A stretch of DNA of 64,000 bases from Salibacteraceae bacterium (GCA_018401875.1 JAGYJZ010000001.1:124001-188000), one strand, 5' to 3'; positions 42,080 to 52,296 are shown, counted from the stretch's first letter. Notes: generated by a model from the letters alone, not told the origin. A program made the numbers and translations.

Positions 42080-42620
42080 TCAAAATGTATCTCTTTGATT
42101 TTTAGGTGTTTTTGGTTTGATATTCCTTCTGTATTTCTCAGTGTTTCTTTCAACTTGTCTATTGGGTCTGATTGGAATAAGGTGATTTTTAAATGCGTTT
42201 TTTAGGTCATCTACGATTGTCTCTGATTTACATCAGTTCAGAAATATCGAAATGATTTTGTTTTTAAGTATTCCATAAGAAATGGCAATTATTTACTTTG
42301 TGTTAATTATTGTTTTTCAGTACATTTATTGACATTGATTTAAGTTCCTTTGTTTGGCTCTCCGACAATCAGCGACTGAACATTGCCGATAATGATGGCT
42401 TCAAATCCTGCTCTATTTGCCTTGAGTACCCAGAAAAAACACTCTATTTTTAGTTTGTTTTTGAGCTCATCATAAAATGTTTCTACCTTCCATCTTTTTT
42501 GATACAAGTCTTTGAAAATTGGACTGACTATAGGTTGCTTCATCATCGCTAAGAGAAGTCATTAAATTTCAATGTTTTATTCCTAAATCAACTCTGATTA
42601 ATTAAACATTTTAATGCTTG
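42080..42620 (-). pseudogene. Decayed IS4-family transposase (C-terminal part)
   Basis: The minus strand carries, in shifting frames, LMTSLSDDEATYS, then DLYQKRWKVETFYDELKNKL and KIECF, then LIPIRPNRQVERNTEKYRRN and IKPKTPKNQRDTF before a stop at 42082..42080. These are the conserved 'Y..RW.VE.FYDELK..LKIE' block (with the catalytic Glu) and basic C-terminus of IS4-family DDE transposases. Several stops and at least two frameshifts make it inactive. Bases 42620-42800 are AT-rich and hold no block I can assign. Confidence 0.7.
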
Positions 42621-42886
42621 ATTTCTTGCTAAAGGAAGTCCATTAAAGCTTTTCTTTTACCTTAGGCTTATCTCAGCAATTTTTGATTTTCACAAATTAT
42701 AAACAAATGATTTAACTATACTGCTAAAACTCTCTTTTACCTGATCACAAAGTGGATATTAGCTCTGTTGAGTTCGTATATCAACAGGAAATATAAAATT
42801 TACCCTCTGTCAAGAAAATGACCAAGTCATTTGATTTACAGCTTTTAAATGTTCAGCTAATTTGCCTTCTCCAATTTTCAGTGGAC

Positions 42887-43860
42887 TTAAAACTCCATCA
42901 AGAACATAATTATTGAGCACATCATATAGAACAGAAACCCGCGCTTGAACAACGCCTGATATAATACTCCCCAATCGTAAGACAGTAATTGCTCAAATAT
43001 AAGTTTGTTTTTATGCTGATTTTTTAAGTTGGTAAGCTGATTTGGAGGAAGATCCTGTGCTTTTGTGACGTCTTTTTCATTGTAAAACTCCACGTACTCT
43101 TTCACGAGTTGGTATAAATACAAACCTCCATTGGGTGGATTTAAATGAATTTTCTCTCTTTATTGATGCCAAGTCGTTCTATGTAAACATTATCCAAAGC
43201 TCTGCCTTTTCCATCCATTGAGATTTGGATTTCGTGTTTTTAGTGCTTTGATGTAAAGTTCACTGGTGTAATGATGACTCCCCTGATCCTGAGTTATGGA
43301 TTTCGGGCTTTCAAAGAACGAGCGATTGTATCTTCCAATAGTTCAAGGACCCAAGATGTATCCATGCTATTGGAAATACTCCAGTTCAATACCTTTCTAC
43401 TGTAAACATCTATTATCGCAGCCATGTACATGAAGCCATGTGCCATTGGGATGTACGTTATATCGGTTTGCCAAACTTGGTTAGGCCATGTTACCTTTAA
43501 GTTTCCTAAGCAGGTATGGGTCATACGTAATGTGTTTGTCCCTCTTTGTTGTTTTAGGATGTGGGTAGATCGTCCTCAAGTTCATAAGCTTGGCAAGTGC
43601 TCACTCGCTTTGCATTGACGTGATAACTGATTAACCCGGTTCAAGTATGTATTCATCCGTTCTCCATAGTATGGATGTTCAAGAAACTTCTTATCTATTC
43701 CTTCATCAATTTGTAAAAATTCAAATAACTCTCCTCTGGGCCTGTAATAAAGGCTTGTGCGATGAATTTCTAGGATATTACACTGTTTGAGGAGACTTAG
43801 TCTTGGATGAGATTTTACTACTTGTTGTCTCTTTTCGGTAGCGCTCATTTTCCCAGACAT
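42887..43860 (-). pseudogene. IS3-family transposase orfB, fragmented
   Basis: Pieces in order: HTH_21-like N-terminus (SATEKRQQVVKSHPRLSLLK, YGERMNTYLNRV), integrase core WPNQVWQTDITYIPMAHGFM with first Asp and DVYSRKVLNWS with the second, then TPVNF/HHYTSELYIKAL in alternating frames, then SMDGKGRALDNVYIERL, and finally LVKEYVEFYNEKDVTKAQDL. They lie in several frames separated by stops, so no active transposase is made. Confidence 0.8.
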
Positions 43861-44119
43861 GTTTTAAAAAATCAATCTCCATTTTGCTCACCAATTACCT
43901 TATACAATCGGTCTTTTTCTGAATTAGCATCCGCTTTAGAAGGTTTTTATCCTCAAAACAGACGATGCGTTTCTAAAAACTCTGTCTTCAAGTAGATATT
44001 TGGTTGGCATGAACCTCATATTTTGAGGCTAATTCTTGCAGTGTCATTTGACTTTTTAGAGCTTCTAACACAACTTTTGTCTTGAAGCTGGCCGTAAATT
44101 TTCTTCGTGTTCTTTTCAT
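43861..44119 (-). pseudogene. IS3-family orfA, broken
   Basis: From ATG at 44119..44117 the minus strand reads MKRTRRKFTASFKTKVVLEA, LKSQMTLQELASKYEVHANQ, IST and then TGA, where the family has Trp (NQISTWK). This is the helix-turn-helix orfA of an IS3-family element, interrupted at codon 44. Confidence 0.75.
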
Positions 44120-47100
44120 GTTTTCAGTGGTTAAATTTAAACTTAACTCACTGTCTTAATCTCGGGGAGTATTATAGTGGGAATTTGATATTGGATACTT
44201 TTTCTATTTCATCAGCGGATCCGATTGACATTTTTATTATGAAATATCTGAGCTGCGACTACTTAGATCTTTCAATAATAAGTTTAGATTCATTTATTTG
44301 TAACGCATCTCCAGTTAATATACAAGCGAGCTCTTCAAGCGAGAATATTAACTATCAATGGCTTTATGGAGGCGTTGAGATCACAGGAGCAACAGACTCA
44401 ACTTATTCCGCTTTAATTCCGGGTACGTATACTGTTAGAATAAAAGATTCCGTTTGTTCTAAAACATCTGCACCCATTTTAGTTCAAAACGGCAGCCTTG
44501 AAACAGTTGGTCTTACCCTTCCCCAAACATCTTTTTGTGCCAATGATTCAGCCATTACCTTGAATGGGGGTGTACCATCAGGAGGTGTTTATTCTGGTCC
44601 TGGTGTCGTTGGAAACACATTTGATCCTTCATTGGCCAACTTGGGTATGAATGTGATCAACTACATTTATACGCAATCAACGGGTTGTGTAGATACGGTT
44701 TCGGCAAACGTTCAAGTAAGTTTAACACCAAGTGTAGTTTTGTTTCAGGCATTCTCGAATGCTTGTGTGGGTGATTCCATCAACTTAAACACGGGCTTTC
44801 CTGCTGGCGGTGTTTATTCTGGAGACGGTGTTTCGGGCAGTCAGTTTGCTCCGCAACCCAATGATACTGGATTGGTATCGATCTACTACACGCTTGACAA
44901 TGGTTTTGGCTGTTCGGCATCGGATTCCATAACAGTTAACGTGCTTCCAGTTCCATCTGTTGCTTTCAACCTTGCACTTGACAGTACCTGTGAAATCTCA
45001 TCTCCCATTTCTCTAACAGGTGCCACTCCTGCTGGAGGAACGTTTTCAGGAACCGGAGTGAGCGGCAATTTCTTTATTCCAGCCATTGTATCACCCGGTT
45101 ATTATCCCATAACCTACACGGTTACCCAAGGCGGCTGCTCAGATTCTGAGACACAATACATCCAAGTAGACTCCTTTCCTTCTGTCGTTCTTCCAACGTT
45201 GGATTCCATTTGTGTGAGTGCAACTTCTTATCCATTGGATCACGGTTATCCAGGTGGAGGAACATTCATCGGTGCAGGAATTTCGAATAATATTTTTGAC
45301 GCATCAGCCGTGGGAGTCGGTGTACACAATATGATGTATGTGTATGAAAATGCCTGTGCTGCTGATACAGCTTACAGTACGATTACGGTAATTGCGAGTC
45401 CAACCATTTCTGCTTCAATAATCGATGTGAGCTGCAACGGATTGAGTGACGGACAAGCAGTGGCGGTAGCAACTGGCGGTAACGGGCCGTATGACTTTAC
45501 TTGGTCAAATGGAGATTCTACGAATGTCACCTCAGGGTTGATTTCAGGAAATTACTCGGTCACCGTAAATGGCGAAAGTGGATGCGTTGCTTCCAACACA
45601 TTTAGCGTAAGTCAACCGAATGTTTTGGCGCTTGCGCTCGACAGCTTAGACGATGTGGTGTGCAATGGCTTCAGCGATGGAAAAGCATTTGTATCGACTT
45701 CTGGAGGCACAACGCCTTACAACTATGTTTGGAGCAATGGTGCTTTAACAGAGGACGTCACGAACCTATCTTTTGGAACGCATCAATTGCTTGTGACAGA
45801 CGCCAATGGATGTCAAGACAGCCTTTCAGTCACGATCAACGAGGTAAATCCAATAGCCATTGCAGGCAGTTCAGTAGACGTGAGCTGCACTGGCTTTGCA
45901 GATGGAAGCGCTTCCATCACTGCTTCGAGTGGTGGTGGACTTTTCAGTTATGCATGGAGCAGCGGACAAACCACAGCGAGCATCAACAGCCTTGACACAG
46001 GAAGCTACGTCATTACGGTATCTGATCAAAACGGCTGTCAAACTTCAGACACTTTTCACATCGATCAGCCCGACAGCCTTTTGGTGAGTCTTTCGGCTAC
46101 TGACCTCACATGTTCTGAATCAAACGATGGGTCGATATCATCCACTGTTTCAGGTGGAACTGGAACATACACTTACGCTTGGAGTAACGGTTCGACAAGC
46201 AATTCGATTTCAAGTTTAGCTACTGGAAGTTATACGCTTACAGTAACGGATGATAACAGCTGCCAAACCATTGAGAGCGCTTTGGTGAACCAACCCGATT
46301 CATTGGACCTAACAATCACCGAATCGAGTTCGATTTTGTGTAATAGTAACAGCGATGGTCAGTTGACAGCATCGACCGTTGGTGGAACAGCACCTTTCAA
46401 CTATACATGGTCAAACGGAGCAGCGAGTAGTGTGAATACGAATCTAACTGCCAACCTTTATGCAGTCACCGTAACCGATGCAAACGGATGTTTTAAAACT
46501 GCCAGCGCGACCCTCACAGAGCCGAGTGTGTTATCGATTCAAATTGATTCTGTGTTGGATGCTTCTTGTTTTGGACTGAACGATGGATATGCCGAAGTTT
46601 CTACCTCGGGCGGAACAGGTGCGATCACGTATCTGTGGAGCAATGGAACTGCAACTCCCAACGCTTCAGTTTTGGTTTCAGGAAGCTATTCAGTAACTGC
46701 AACGGATGCCAATGGCTGTGCAGTGAATACTTCACTTTCTATTGCCGAACCAACAGAAATTTCATTGACAGTTTCCAGTTCGGATGTTACTTGTTTTGGC
46801 GGCAATGACGGACAGGCTATCGCCACAGCCAGCAACGGACAAGGAGCATTCACTTATGCGTGGTCTAATGGATCTGCTTCAGCGACCAATGCTTCACTTT
46901 CTGCTCAAACGTATACCGTAACTGTGACGGATGCTGCTGGGTGTTTCAAGGTGGATACTGCGGTAGTTGATGAACCAACACAATTGATGAGCATGTATAC
47001 AGCATCAAACAATGCCTGTTTTGGAGATAGCACTGGACAAATTACCGCTGCAGTTTCTGGAGGAACACTTCCGTATTCGTATGCATGGTCAAATGGAGAA

Positions 47101-48588
47101 ACAACTTCTTCCGTTGATTCACTTATGGCTGGAAGTTATGCGGTTACGATCACAGACGATAATGGTTGTCAAATAGATTCATCGTTCACGCTCAGTCAAC
47201 CAACAGCGCTCGTTCTAAGCATTGATTCCGCTTCAGACCTATTGTGTTTCAACGATGCTTCAGGTTCCATTGGAGCTTCGGCAAGTGGAGGAACATCGGT
47301 TTACAGCTTTCTTTGGAACGACAACGCCACTTCAGCCATTAGATCGGGCATCGCAACTGGAACGTATTCGGTAACCTTGACCGATGCCAATGGCTGCGTA
47401 GAAGAGACTTCGCTTACGATCACTGAGCCGCCATTGCTCAGCATTCAAGTAAATGCAATCCAAGATTTATTGTGCTTTGGAGATACGAATGGTTCCATAG
47501 ATGCAATTGCAAATGGTGGAACAGCCCCGATCACTTACGCTTGGAGCAACGGAGAAAACACTGCACAGCTTACGAATATAATTGCGGGCAATTACTCCTT
47601 GACCGTAACAGATGATAATGGCTGTATGGCTGATTCAGTAATTGCTTTAAGCCAACCTGATTCTATTGCCATCAATGCATCCATCATTTTGGCGCTGTGC
47701 GACAACACCAATGATGGCAGCATTGCCACCAGCGTAATCGGAGGAGTAGCACCGTACAGTTATGCTTGGTCGAACGCTGAGACTGCCGATTCCATTTCTG
47801 GACTGGAAGCTGGAAACTACACCTTGACAGTTACGGATGACAATGCCTGCAGTTCAACCCAGTTGATCACGCTGGGCTTTGAGTTTGCCGCTCCTCAGCC
47901 GCAGCTCGGAAATGATACGGGTTATTGCACAAACGATTCCTTGGAACTTCATGCAGGTGTTTTAGGTGCAACTTACAGTTGGTCAACAGGCGATTCTACT
48001 GAAAGCATCACCATTCAAGATGCAGGAATCTATTCAGTTTTTGTCACCGAAACAACGGGTTGTTCTGGTTTAGACACCATTGAAGTAGTGGAATTTGAAT
48101 TGCCCGCATTTGACCTCGGCAACGACACCATCCTTTGCATCGCAGACTTGGAATTGGGATTAGAATTGAATGGCCCAACTGGACAAGCTGTTTACGCATG
48201 GTCCATTGGCAGTACTCAGCAATCAGAGACGGTTAACGCATTTGGAACGTACTTCCTCACGGTTGAAAGCGCTGAAGGGTGCACCTTCACCGATAGCATT
48301 TCCATCGCCAATGATACTTGTGTGGGTATTTCAGATGCAGCTCGAGAACATTCAATCTTGATTTATCCCAATCCGAATTTTGGGCAATTTACGGTGAGTG
48401 GTGCTGCGATGACAGAAAAGAACGCGCAATTGAAAATCTACAATGCCGATGGCAGGTTGGTGCTCCAACGAAGCACCCAATCGGCCACCGAAGCGATCGA
48501 TTTATCCTTACACGGAGCAGGAGTGTATTATGTGCATTTCCTAAAAGATAGTGCTCCAGTGAATGTAAAGAAAGTGGTGGTGTATTAG
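44107..48588 (+). CDS. 5'-truncated giant SprB-repeat adhesin with T9SS sorting domain
   Basis: An open frame of 1493 codons, but the first 20 or so lie inside the IS3 remnant, so native sequence begins near 44168. There is no signal peptide. The first native residues (GNLILDTFSISSADPIDIFI then MKY) look like the end of an SBBP-type repeat, so an upstream part was lost. Next come four units with GGVYSGPGVVGNTFDPS-type motifs (four between about 155 and 430), eleven SprB repeats (GGNGPYDFTWSNG to GGVAPYSYAWSNA), an Ig-like unit, and a T9SS sorting domain from ILIYPNPNFGQFTV to the end. Possible starts are GTG 44107 or ATG 44239. As it stands the product cannot be exported, so it is probably a pseudogene despite its intact frame. 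Confidence 0.8.
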   Translation: MFFSCFQWLNLNLTHCLNLGEYYSGNLILDTFSISSADPIDIFIMKYLSCDYLDLSIISLDSFICNASPVNIQASSSSENINYQWLYGGVEITGATDSTYSALIPGTYTVRIKDSVCSKTSAPILVQNGSLETVGLTLPQTSFCANDSAITLNGGVPSGGVYSGPGVVGNTFDPSLANLGMNVINYIYTQSTGCVDTVSANVQVSLTPSVVLFQAFSNACVGDSINLNTGFPAGGVYSGDGVSGSQFAPQPNDTGLVSIYYTLDNGFGCSASDSITVNVLPVPSVAFNLALDSTCEISSPISLTGATPAGGTFSGTGVSGNFFIPAIVSPGYYPITYTVTQGGCSDSETQYIQVDSFPSVVLPTLDSICVSATSYPLDHGYPGGGTFIGAGISNNIFDASAVGVGVHNMMYVYENACAADTAYSTITVIASPTISASIIDVSCNGLSDGQAVAVATGGNGPYDFTWSNGDSTNVTSGLISGNYSVTVNGESGCVASNTFSVSQPNVLALALDSLDDVVCNGFSDGKAFVSTSGGTTPYNYVWSNGALTEDVTNLSFGTHQLLVTDANGCQDSLSVTINEVNPIAIAGSSVDVSCTGFADGSASITASSGGGLFSYAWSSGQTTASINSLDTGSYVITVSDQNGCQTSDTFHIDQPDSLLVSLSATDLTCSESNDGSISSTVSGGTGTYTYAWSNGSTSNSISSLATGSYTLTVTDDNSCQTIESALVNQPDSLDLTITESSSILCNSNSDGQLTASTVGGTAPFNYTWSNGAASSVNTNLTANLYAVTVTDANGCFKTASATLTEPSVLSIQIDSVLDASCFGLNDGYAEVSTSGGTGAITYLWSNGTATPNASVLVSGSYSVTATDANGCAVNTSLSIAEPTEISLTVSSSDVTCFGGNDGQAIATASNGQGAFTYAWSNGSASATNASLSAQTYTVTVTDAAGCFKVDTAVVDEPTQLMSMYTASNNACFGDSTGQITAAVSGGTLPYSYAWSNGETTSSVDSLMAGSYAVTITDDNGCQIDSSFTLSQPTALVLSIDSASDLLCFNDASGSIGASASGGTSVYSFLWNDNATSAIRSGIATGTYSVTLTDANGCVEETSLTITEPPLLSIQVNAIQDLLCFGDTNGSIDAIANGGTAPITYAWSNGENTAQLTNIIAGNYSLTVTDDNGCMADSVIALSQPDSIAINASIILALCDNTNDGSIATSVIGGVAPYSYAWSNAETADSISGLEAGNYTLTVTDDNACSSTQLITLGFEFAAPQPQLGNDTGYCTNDSLELHAGVLGATYSWSTGDSTESITIQDAGIYSVFVTETTGCSGLDTIEVVEFELPAFDLGNDTILCIADLELGLELNGPTGQAVYAWSIGSTQQSETVNAFGTYFLTVESAEGCTFTDSISIANDTCVGISDAAREHSILIYPNPNFGQFTVSGAAMTEKNAQLKIYNADGRLVLQRSTQSATEAIDLSLHGAGVYYVHFLKDSAPVNVKKVVVY

Positions 48589-48750
48589 GGGGGATTTCCT
48601 AGTCGTTCTCGCATCGCCTTCGGCAAGCCTTTGGCGGCCGAGGGATACAATCGGTGGGCATTTCGTTGCAAAGGTTATTTCAGCTGCGATCACTCGAAGC
48701 GCCTCTGCAGAGCAGCTTTAGCGCTCGCAGACTGACATGGTCATGTTCAT

Positions 48751-48822
48751 TGTCTGTCTCGTGATATCTATCGGGTTCGAGTGTCCCGCCACAAGCGGGA
48801 TGTATCGAGAAGCAGACAGACA
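48751..48822. repeat. 72-bp nested hairpin element
   Basis: Outer arms TGTCTGTCT (48751-48759) and AGACAGACA (48814-48822) enclose an inner hairpin TCCCGC-CACAA-GCGGGA (48784-48800). The same inner motif with another loop is found in the broken tRNA at 42017-42033. It lies in the 280-base gap 48589-48868, which otherwise shows no gene. Confidence 0.6.
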
Positions 48823-48868
48823 TCCAACAATCTCTTGGATCTTTTCGAAAGGAATTTGTTGTTGGGAT

Positions 48869-49744
48869 TTAGCCCTCCAACTGTGCGATGAGGTGCTTCA
48901 CTTCATTCACGCGGGTGTCATTTCCCAGTTTGGTGTAGCTGTTTTCCAAGTTGCTCAGCGCTCTGCGAATGATGGAGATATTGGTGGCCGGCCTGAAGAA
49001 CGCGTCTTGCGGTTCGAGCTTGAGCTGCTCTAAAAAGTAGTCGATTTCTTTTTTGCTGAATACCGTTCCTTTACTGAACGGATTGACATAGAAAAGCACG
49101 TCTGTTTTGAAAATATCATTCGTTTTATACAGACTAAACCGATCGAGGTAGGCCAGAATAAAATGGTGCGGCAGGTTGACTCCGTAAATAGGCAAGTCAA
49201 GGTTCTGCGAAATGATCGAGTAGATCAGGCTAAGGCTCAAAGGATTGCCTTTTTTTGTTTCTAGCACTTCACTCAAGAATGAATTTTTTGGAGAGTGGTA
49301 ATCCATTGTATTTCCGCTGAATCCATAAATCTGAAACAGGATGTGGTTGATCACCTTCACTTGCTCAAAAGCAGTGAGGTTGGTATTAAGTTCTAACCAA
49401 ATATCCTGCTGAATCTGCTCTAATGTTTTTAATAACTTTTCTTGATCAAAGTCGGGGTATTGATACCGATTGATGATCATCACTCCGTCTAACAAACTCG
49501 CACCTTCTTCCTTTGCCCATTGGTGCAGACTTTTCGCAACCGCTTCAAACTGAATATCGTGTATCAATTCTTCGATGCGATTTTGAAACAAGACACCAAA
49601 TAAATTCGACTCCCACGCTTCTTCGAGATTCGGAATCACATCTTCGCCAATCGAGAGAATTTGTGTCTTCACGTGGCTGTAGACCAATTCGTCAGGATCG
49701 TCAAGCAGTTTGATTAAGGAAATGATGTCCGTCTGTTGTTTCAT
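48869..49744 (-). CDS. SirB1/transglutaminase-like family protein
   Basis: A 291-residue protein with the 'transglutaminase-like core 2' domain (PF13369, SirB1 N-terminal): INRYQYPDFDQEKLLKTLEQ, NHILFQIYGFSGNTMDYHSP and SEVLETKKGNPLSLSLIYSI are the conserved blocks. The catalytic Cys of true transglutaminases is absent, as usual for the family (KGNPLSLSLIY). Gammaproteobacterial relatives are linked to regulation or export; the role here is unknown. Confidence 0.85.
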   Translation of the reverse strand: MKQQTDIISLIKLLDDPDELVYSHVKTQILSIGEDVIPNLEEAWESNLFGVLFQNRIEELIHDIQFEAVAKSLHQWAKEEGASLLDGVMIINRYQYPDFDQEKLLKTLEQIQQDIWLELNTNLTAFEQVKVINHILFQIYGFSGNTMDYHSPKNSFLSEVLETKKGNPLSLSLIYSIISQNLDLPIYGVNLPHHFILAYLDRFSLYKTNDIFKTDVLFYVNPFSKGTVFSKKEIDYFLEQLKLEPQDAFFRPATNISIIRRALSNLENSYTKLGNDTRVNEVKHLIAQLEG

Positions 49745-49830
49745 GCTTTGCCAAAATTACGGGGGTTACATGCCGGTAAGATTTGGCTTTTGGTGAGCTT
49801 TTAACATTGACGCTGTTAATAGCGAGATTG

Positions 49831-50700
49831 CTACTTCGCTAATCCGTCCAACACATCCCTGATCAATTGTTTCATGGCAGGATGATAATCCTTGCTAAAC
49901 TGCATCGCTTTTCTGTTGGCTACCACCACACACATGCACAAGCATCGATGCCCGAGTGCTTTTCCGAGCGCATACAAAGCCGAACTTTCCATTTCGTAGT
50001 TAAGCACAAAGCGGTCGCTGACTTCAAACCGTTCGATGTCGTCATTAAAGGTTGGCAGGCTCAGCGGCAGGCGCAGACTTCGGCCTTGCGGACCAAAAAA
50101 ACCATTCGCAGTAAGCGTGAAACCCGGTTTTCCAAGGTGTTGAAATTGACTGAACAAATCATCGTTTGCTTTACTCACGTAGGGTTTATTAATGCAGGGG
50201 TCAAATTCAGAAAATCCTTCAAAAGCAATGCGCACGTGCCGTTCAGCGTCCGATTCAGGGATGTCGTAAAAGTGTTTTACTCCGTCTAGTCCAATGGCGT
50301 ATTCGGTAACAACGGTGCTGTTTGGCGCAAGGTCTTTTTGCAATGCTCCGCAGGTTCCCAATCGAATGAGGTTGAGTTGCTTCAAGTTCGGTTTTACGCT
50401 GCGCGTTTTGAGGTCGAAATTTACCGCGGCATCTAATTCATTTACTACAATATCGATGTTGTCGGTGCCAATTCCCGTTGCCAAAGCAGTTACTCTAACG
50501 CCTTTATATGTGCCCGTGTGGGTTACAAATTCACGGTTGCTGATTTTGTGTTCGATGCGATCAAACATCGCGCTGATCACTTCAACTCTTCCTGGATCGC
50601 CTACCAGTATTACGTTTTCAGCAATGTGCTCGGGTTTTAATTTCAGGTGATATACGCTTCCGTCATCATTCAAAACCAGCTCACTTTCTTGTGGATTCAT
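49831..50700 (-). CDS. Nucleoside phosphorylase (uridine-phosphorylase-like)
   Basis: A 289-residue PNP/UDP-family phosphorylase that splits nucleosides with phosphate for salvage. Phosphate loop VGDPGRVEVIS, THTGTYKGVRVTALATGIGT, LGTCGALQ and the late NYEMESSALYALGKALGH (nucleoside-binding Glu-Met-Glu) are present. The usual uridine-specific insertion cannot be judged by eye, so the exact base specificity is open. Confidence 0.88.
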   Translation of the reverse strand: MNPQESELVLNDDGSVYHLKLKPEHIAENVILVGDPGRVEVISAMFDRIEHKISNREFVTHTGTYKGVRVTALATGIGTDNIDIVVNELDAAVNFDLKTRSVKPNLKQLNLIRLGTCGALQKDLAPNSTVVTEYAIGLDGVKHFYDIPESDAERHVRIAFEGFSEFDPCINKPYVSKANDDLFSQFQHLGKPGFTLTANGFFGPQGRSLRLPLSLPTFNDDIERFEVSDRFVLNYEMESSALYALGKALGHRCLCMCVVVANRKAMQFSKDYHPAMKQLIRDVLDGLAK

Positions 50701-50753
50701 CGTTGATAAAATTGATTTTCCAAACCTATGACATTTAGATAGTTTTATGCCCG

Positions 50754-52022
50754 ATGAAAGCGCGCATAATTACCATTGGAGATGAGATCTTAATAGGTCA
50801 AATTGTTGACACGAATTCGGCTTGGATAGCGAAGCAGTTAAGCGAAATCGGAATTGCGTTAGAAAGCATTGTGAGCATTGCTGATACACGCGAAGCCATT
50901 CATTTTGCCTTGGATCAAGCAATATCCATCGCTGATTTGGTGATCATGACCGGAGGACTTGGCCCCACCAAAGATGACATCACTAAATACGCCTTGGCCG
51001 AATGGTTTGAAAGTGGCTGGAATGTCGATCAAGCATTATTGGATCGTGTGGAGCAACACTTCACGTTGCGCGGAGTTGTAATGCCTGAAGTGAATCGCGG
51101 ACAAGCCATGCTGCCTGATAATTGCATCGCCCTCACCAATGAATTTGGTACGGCTCCAGGAATGTGGTTTGAGCGCAGCGATACCGTGTTTATCTCGATG
51201 CCGGGCGTTCCGTTTGAAATGAAAGCCATATTTACCGACCATGCCTTGCCAAGAATCCGCGAGCGTTTCGCAGGACATCATATCGTGCACAGCACCATCA
51301 TGACACAAGGAATAGGAGAGAGCAGTTTGATGGAAATCATTACCGATTGGGAGAATAACTTGGGTGATCTGAAATTGGCATACTTGCCATCGGTGGGCGT
51401 GGTGCGCTTGCGCCTGACCGGTGTGTCGAAATTTGGGGAAGGCTTGCAAGAACGCGTTGATGCGCGCATAAAAGCAGTGCTTCCGCTCATCGAAGATTAT
51501 GCCTATGGATTTAACGAGGCGCAATTGGAAGAAGTGGTTGGCTCATTGCTGAGTGCAAATAACTTGACCGTTTCTGCGGCTGAAAGCTGCACAGGCGGCT
51601 ACATTTCACAGATGATCACCTCCGTTCCCGGAAGCAGCGCTTATTTCTATGGTTCGGCAGTGGCGTATTCCAATCAGGTGAAAGAAGATGTGTTGGGCGT
51701 TGACCCGCAACTTATTGAACAATTTGGTGCCGTGAGCGAGCAAGTGGCGATTCAAATGGCTGATGGCGTGCGGAGAAAGTTTCGCACCGACTATGCTGTT
51801 TCCACCACAGGCATCGCGGGACCTGATGGTGGAAGTGCAGAGAAACCTGTCGGCACAGTGTGGATTGGAGTGTCGAGTGAGAAGCGCTCTTACGCCCTGA
51901 AATACACCATGGGAACGCACCGAGAACGCAACATTCGGAAGTCTGCATTGCAGGCGCTGCAACTTCTCCGCAAGGAAGTATTGAAAAATCTTGGCATTTC
52001 ATTGAAAGAAGCGCTTTCTTAA
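50754..52022 (+). CDS. cinA: CinA-like competence/damage-inducible protein (nicotinamide-nucleotide amidase)
   Basis: A 422-residue two-domain protein: an N-terminal MoCF/COG1058 domain (IITIGDEILIGQIVDTNSAW, MTGGLGPTKDD) and a C-terminal CinA domain (VSAAESCTGGYISQMITSVP, STTGIAGPDGGSAEKPVGTV) with NMN deamidase/pyrophosphatase activity described for the family, acting in NAD recycling. Length matches the full two-domain form. Followed by rpmB after a 43-base gap with its own promoter. Confidence 0.95.
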   Translation: MKARIITIGDEILIGQIVDTNSAWIAKQLSEIGIALESIVSIADTREAIHFALDQAISIADLVIMTGGLGPTKDDITKYALAEWFESGWNVDQALLDRVEQHFTLRGVVMPEVNRGQAMLPDNCIALTNEFGTAPGMWFERSDTVFISMPGVPFEMKAIFTDHALPRIRERFAGHHIVHSTIMTQGIGESSLMEIITDWENNLGDLKLAYLPSVGVVRLRLTGVSKFGEGLQERVDARIKAVLPLIEDYAYGFNEAQLEEVVGSLLSANNLTVSAAESCTGGYISQMITSVPGSSAYFYGSAVAYSNQVKEDVLGVDPQLIEQFGAVSEQVAIQMADGVRRKFRTDYAVSTTGIAGPDGGSAEKPVGTVWIGVSSEKRSYALKYTMGTHRERNIRKSALQALQLLRKEVLKNLGISLKEALS

Positions 52023-52036
52023 ATGAATAATAGATT

Positions 52037-52044
52037 TATATTTG
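52037..52044 (+). promoter_or_regulatory. rpmB promoter -7 box
   Basis: TATATTTG, exact TAnnTTTG, followed by GCAGCCC, 21 bases before the rpmB ATG. Confidence 0.6.
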
Positions 52045-52065
52045 CAGCCCAATTTCAAAGAAATT

Positions 52066-52296
52066 ATGAAAATCTGCCAAATCACAGGAAAAACTGCTCA
52101 ATCAGGTCACTACGTTTCTCACTCTAATCATAAAACGAATAGGAAGTTTGACGTGAACCTTCACACAAAGAAGTTTTTTGATGCTGAAACCAACGAATGG
52201 GTTACGCTTAAAGTGAGCTCAGCAGGTATTCGAAATATCAGCAAGAAAGGTTTAGCTGCGTGCATGAAAGAAGCGAAGGCGAAAGGCTTCCTTTAA
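52066..52296 (+). CDS. rpmB: 50S ribosomal protein L28
   Basis: A 76-residue ribosomal protein: MKICQITGKTAQSGHYVSHS then NHKTNRKFDVNLHTKKFF and TLKVSSAGIRNISKKGL are the L28 blocks. The frame is open upstream to 52042, but the family starts at ATG 52066. A terminator follows 21 bases later, so L33 (rpmG) is not cotranscribed here, unlike the common rpmB-rpmG arrangement. Confidence 0.96.
   Translation: MKICQITGKTAQSGHYVSHSNHKTNRKFDVNLHTKKFFDAETNEWVTLKVSSAGIRNISKKGLAACMKEAKAKGFL

Larger units (their letters stand above)
42803..44167 (-). mobile_element. Degenerate IS3-family insertion sequence
   Basis: A remnant about 1.36 kb long with orfA and orfB both broken on the minus strand. The left end (minus strand, outward TTTTCTTGACAGAGGG) and right end (CTGTCTTAATCTCGGGG, outward) are similar imperfect inverted ends, which suggests boundaries near 42803 and 44167; these are estimates. 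The right end abuts the coding sequence of the large SprB-repeat adhesin. Confidence 0.65.

Noticed and set aside
41700-44170. Prophage or large integrative element at tRNA-Pro
   Set aside because: Only two decayed IS transposases and one GIY-YIG gene are present; no integrase, phage structural or conjugation genes.
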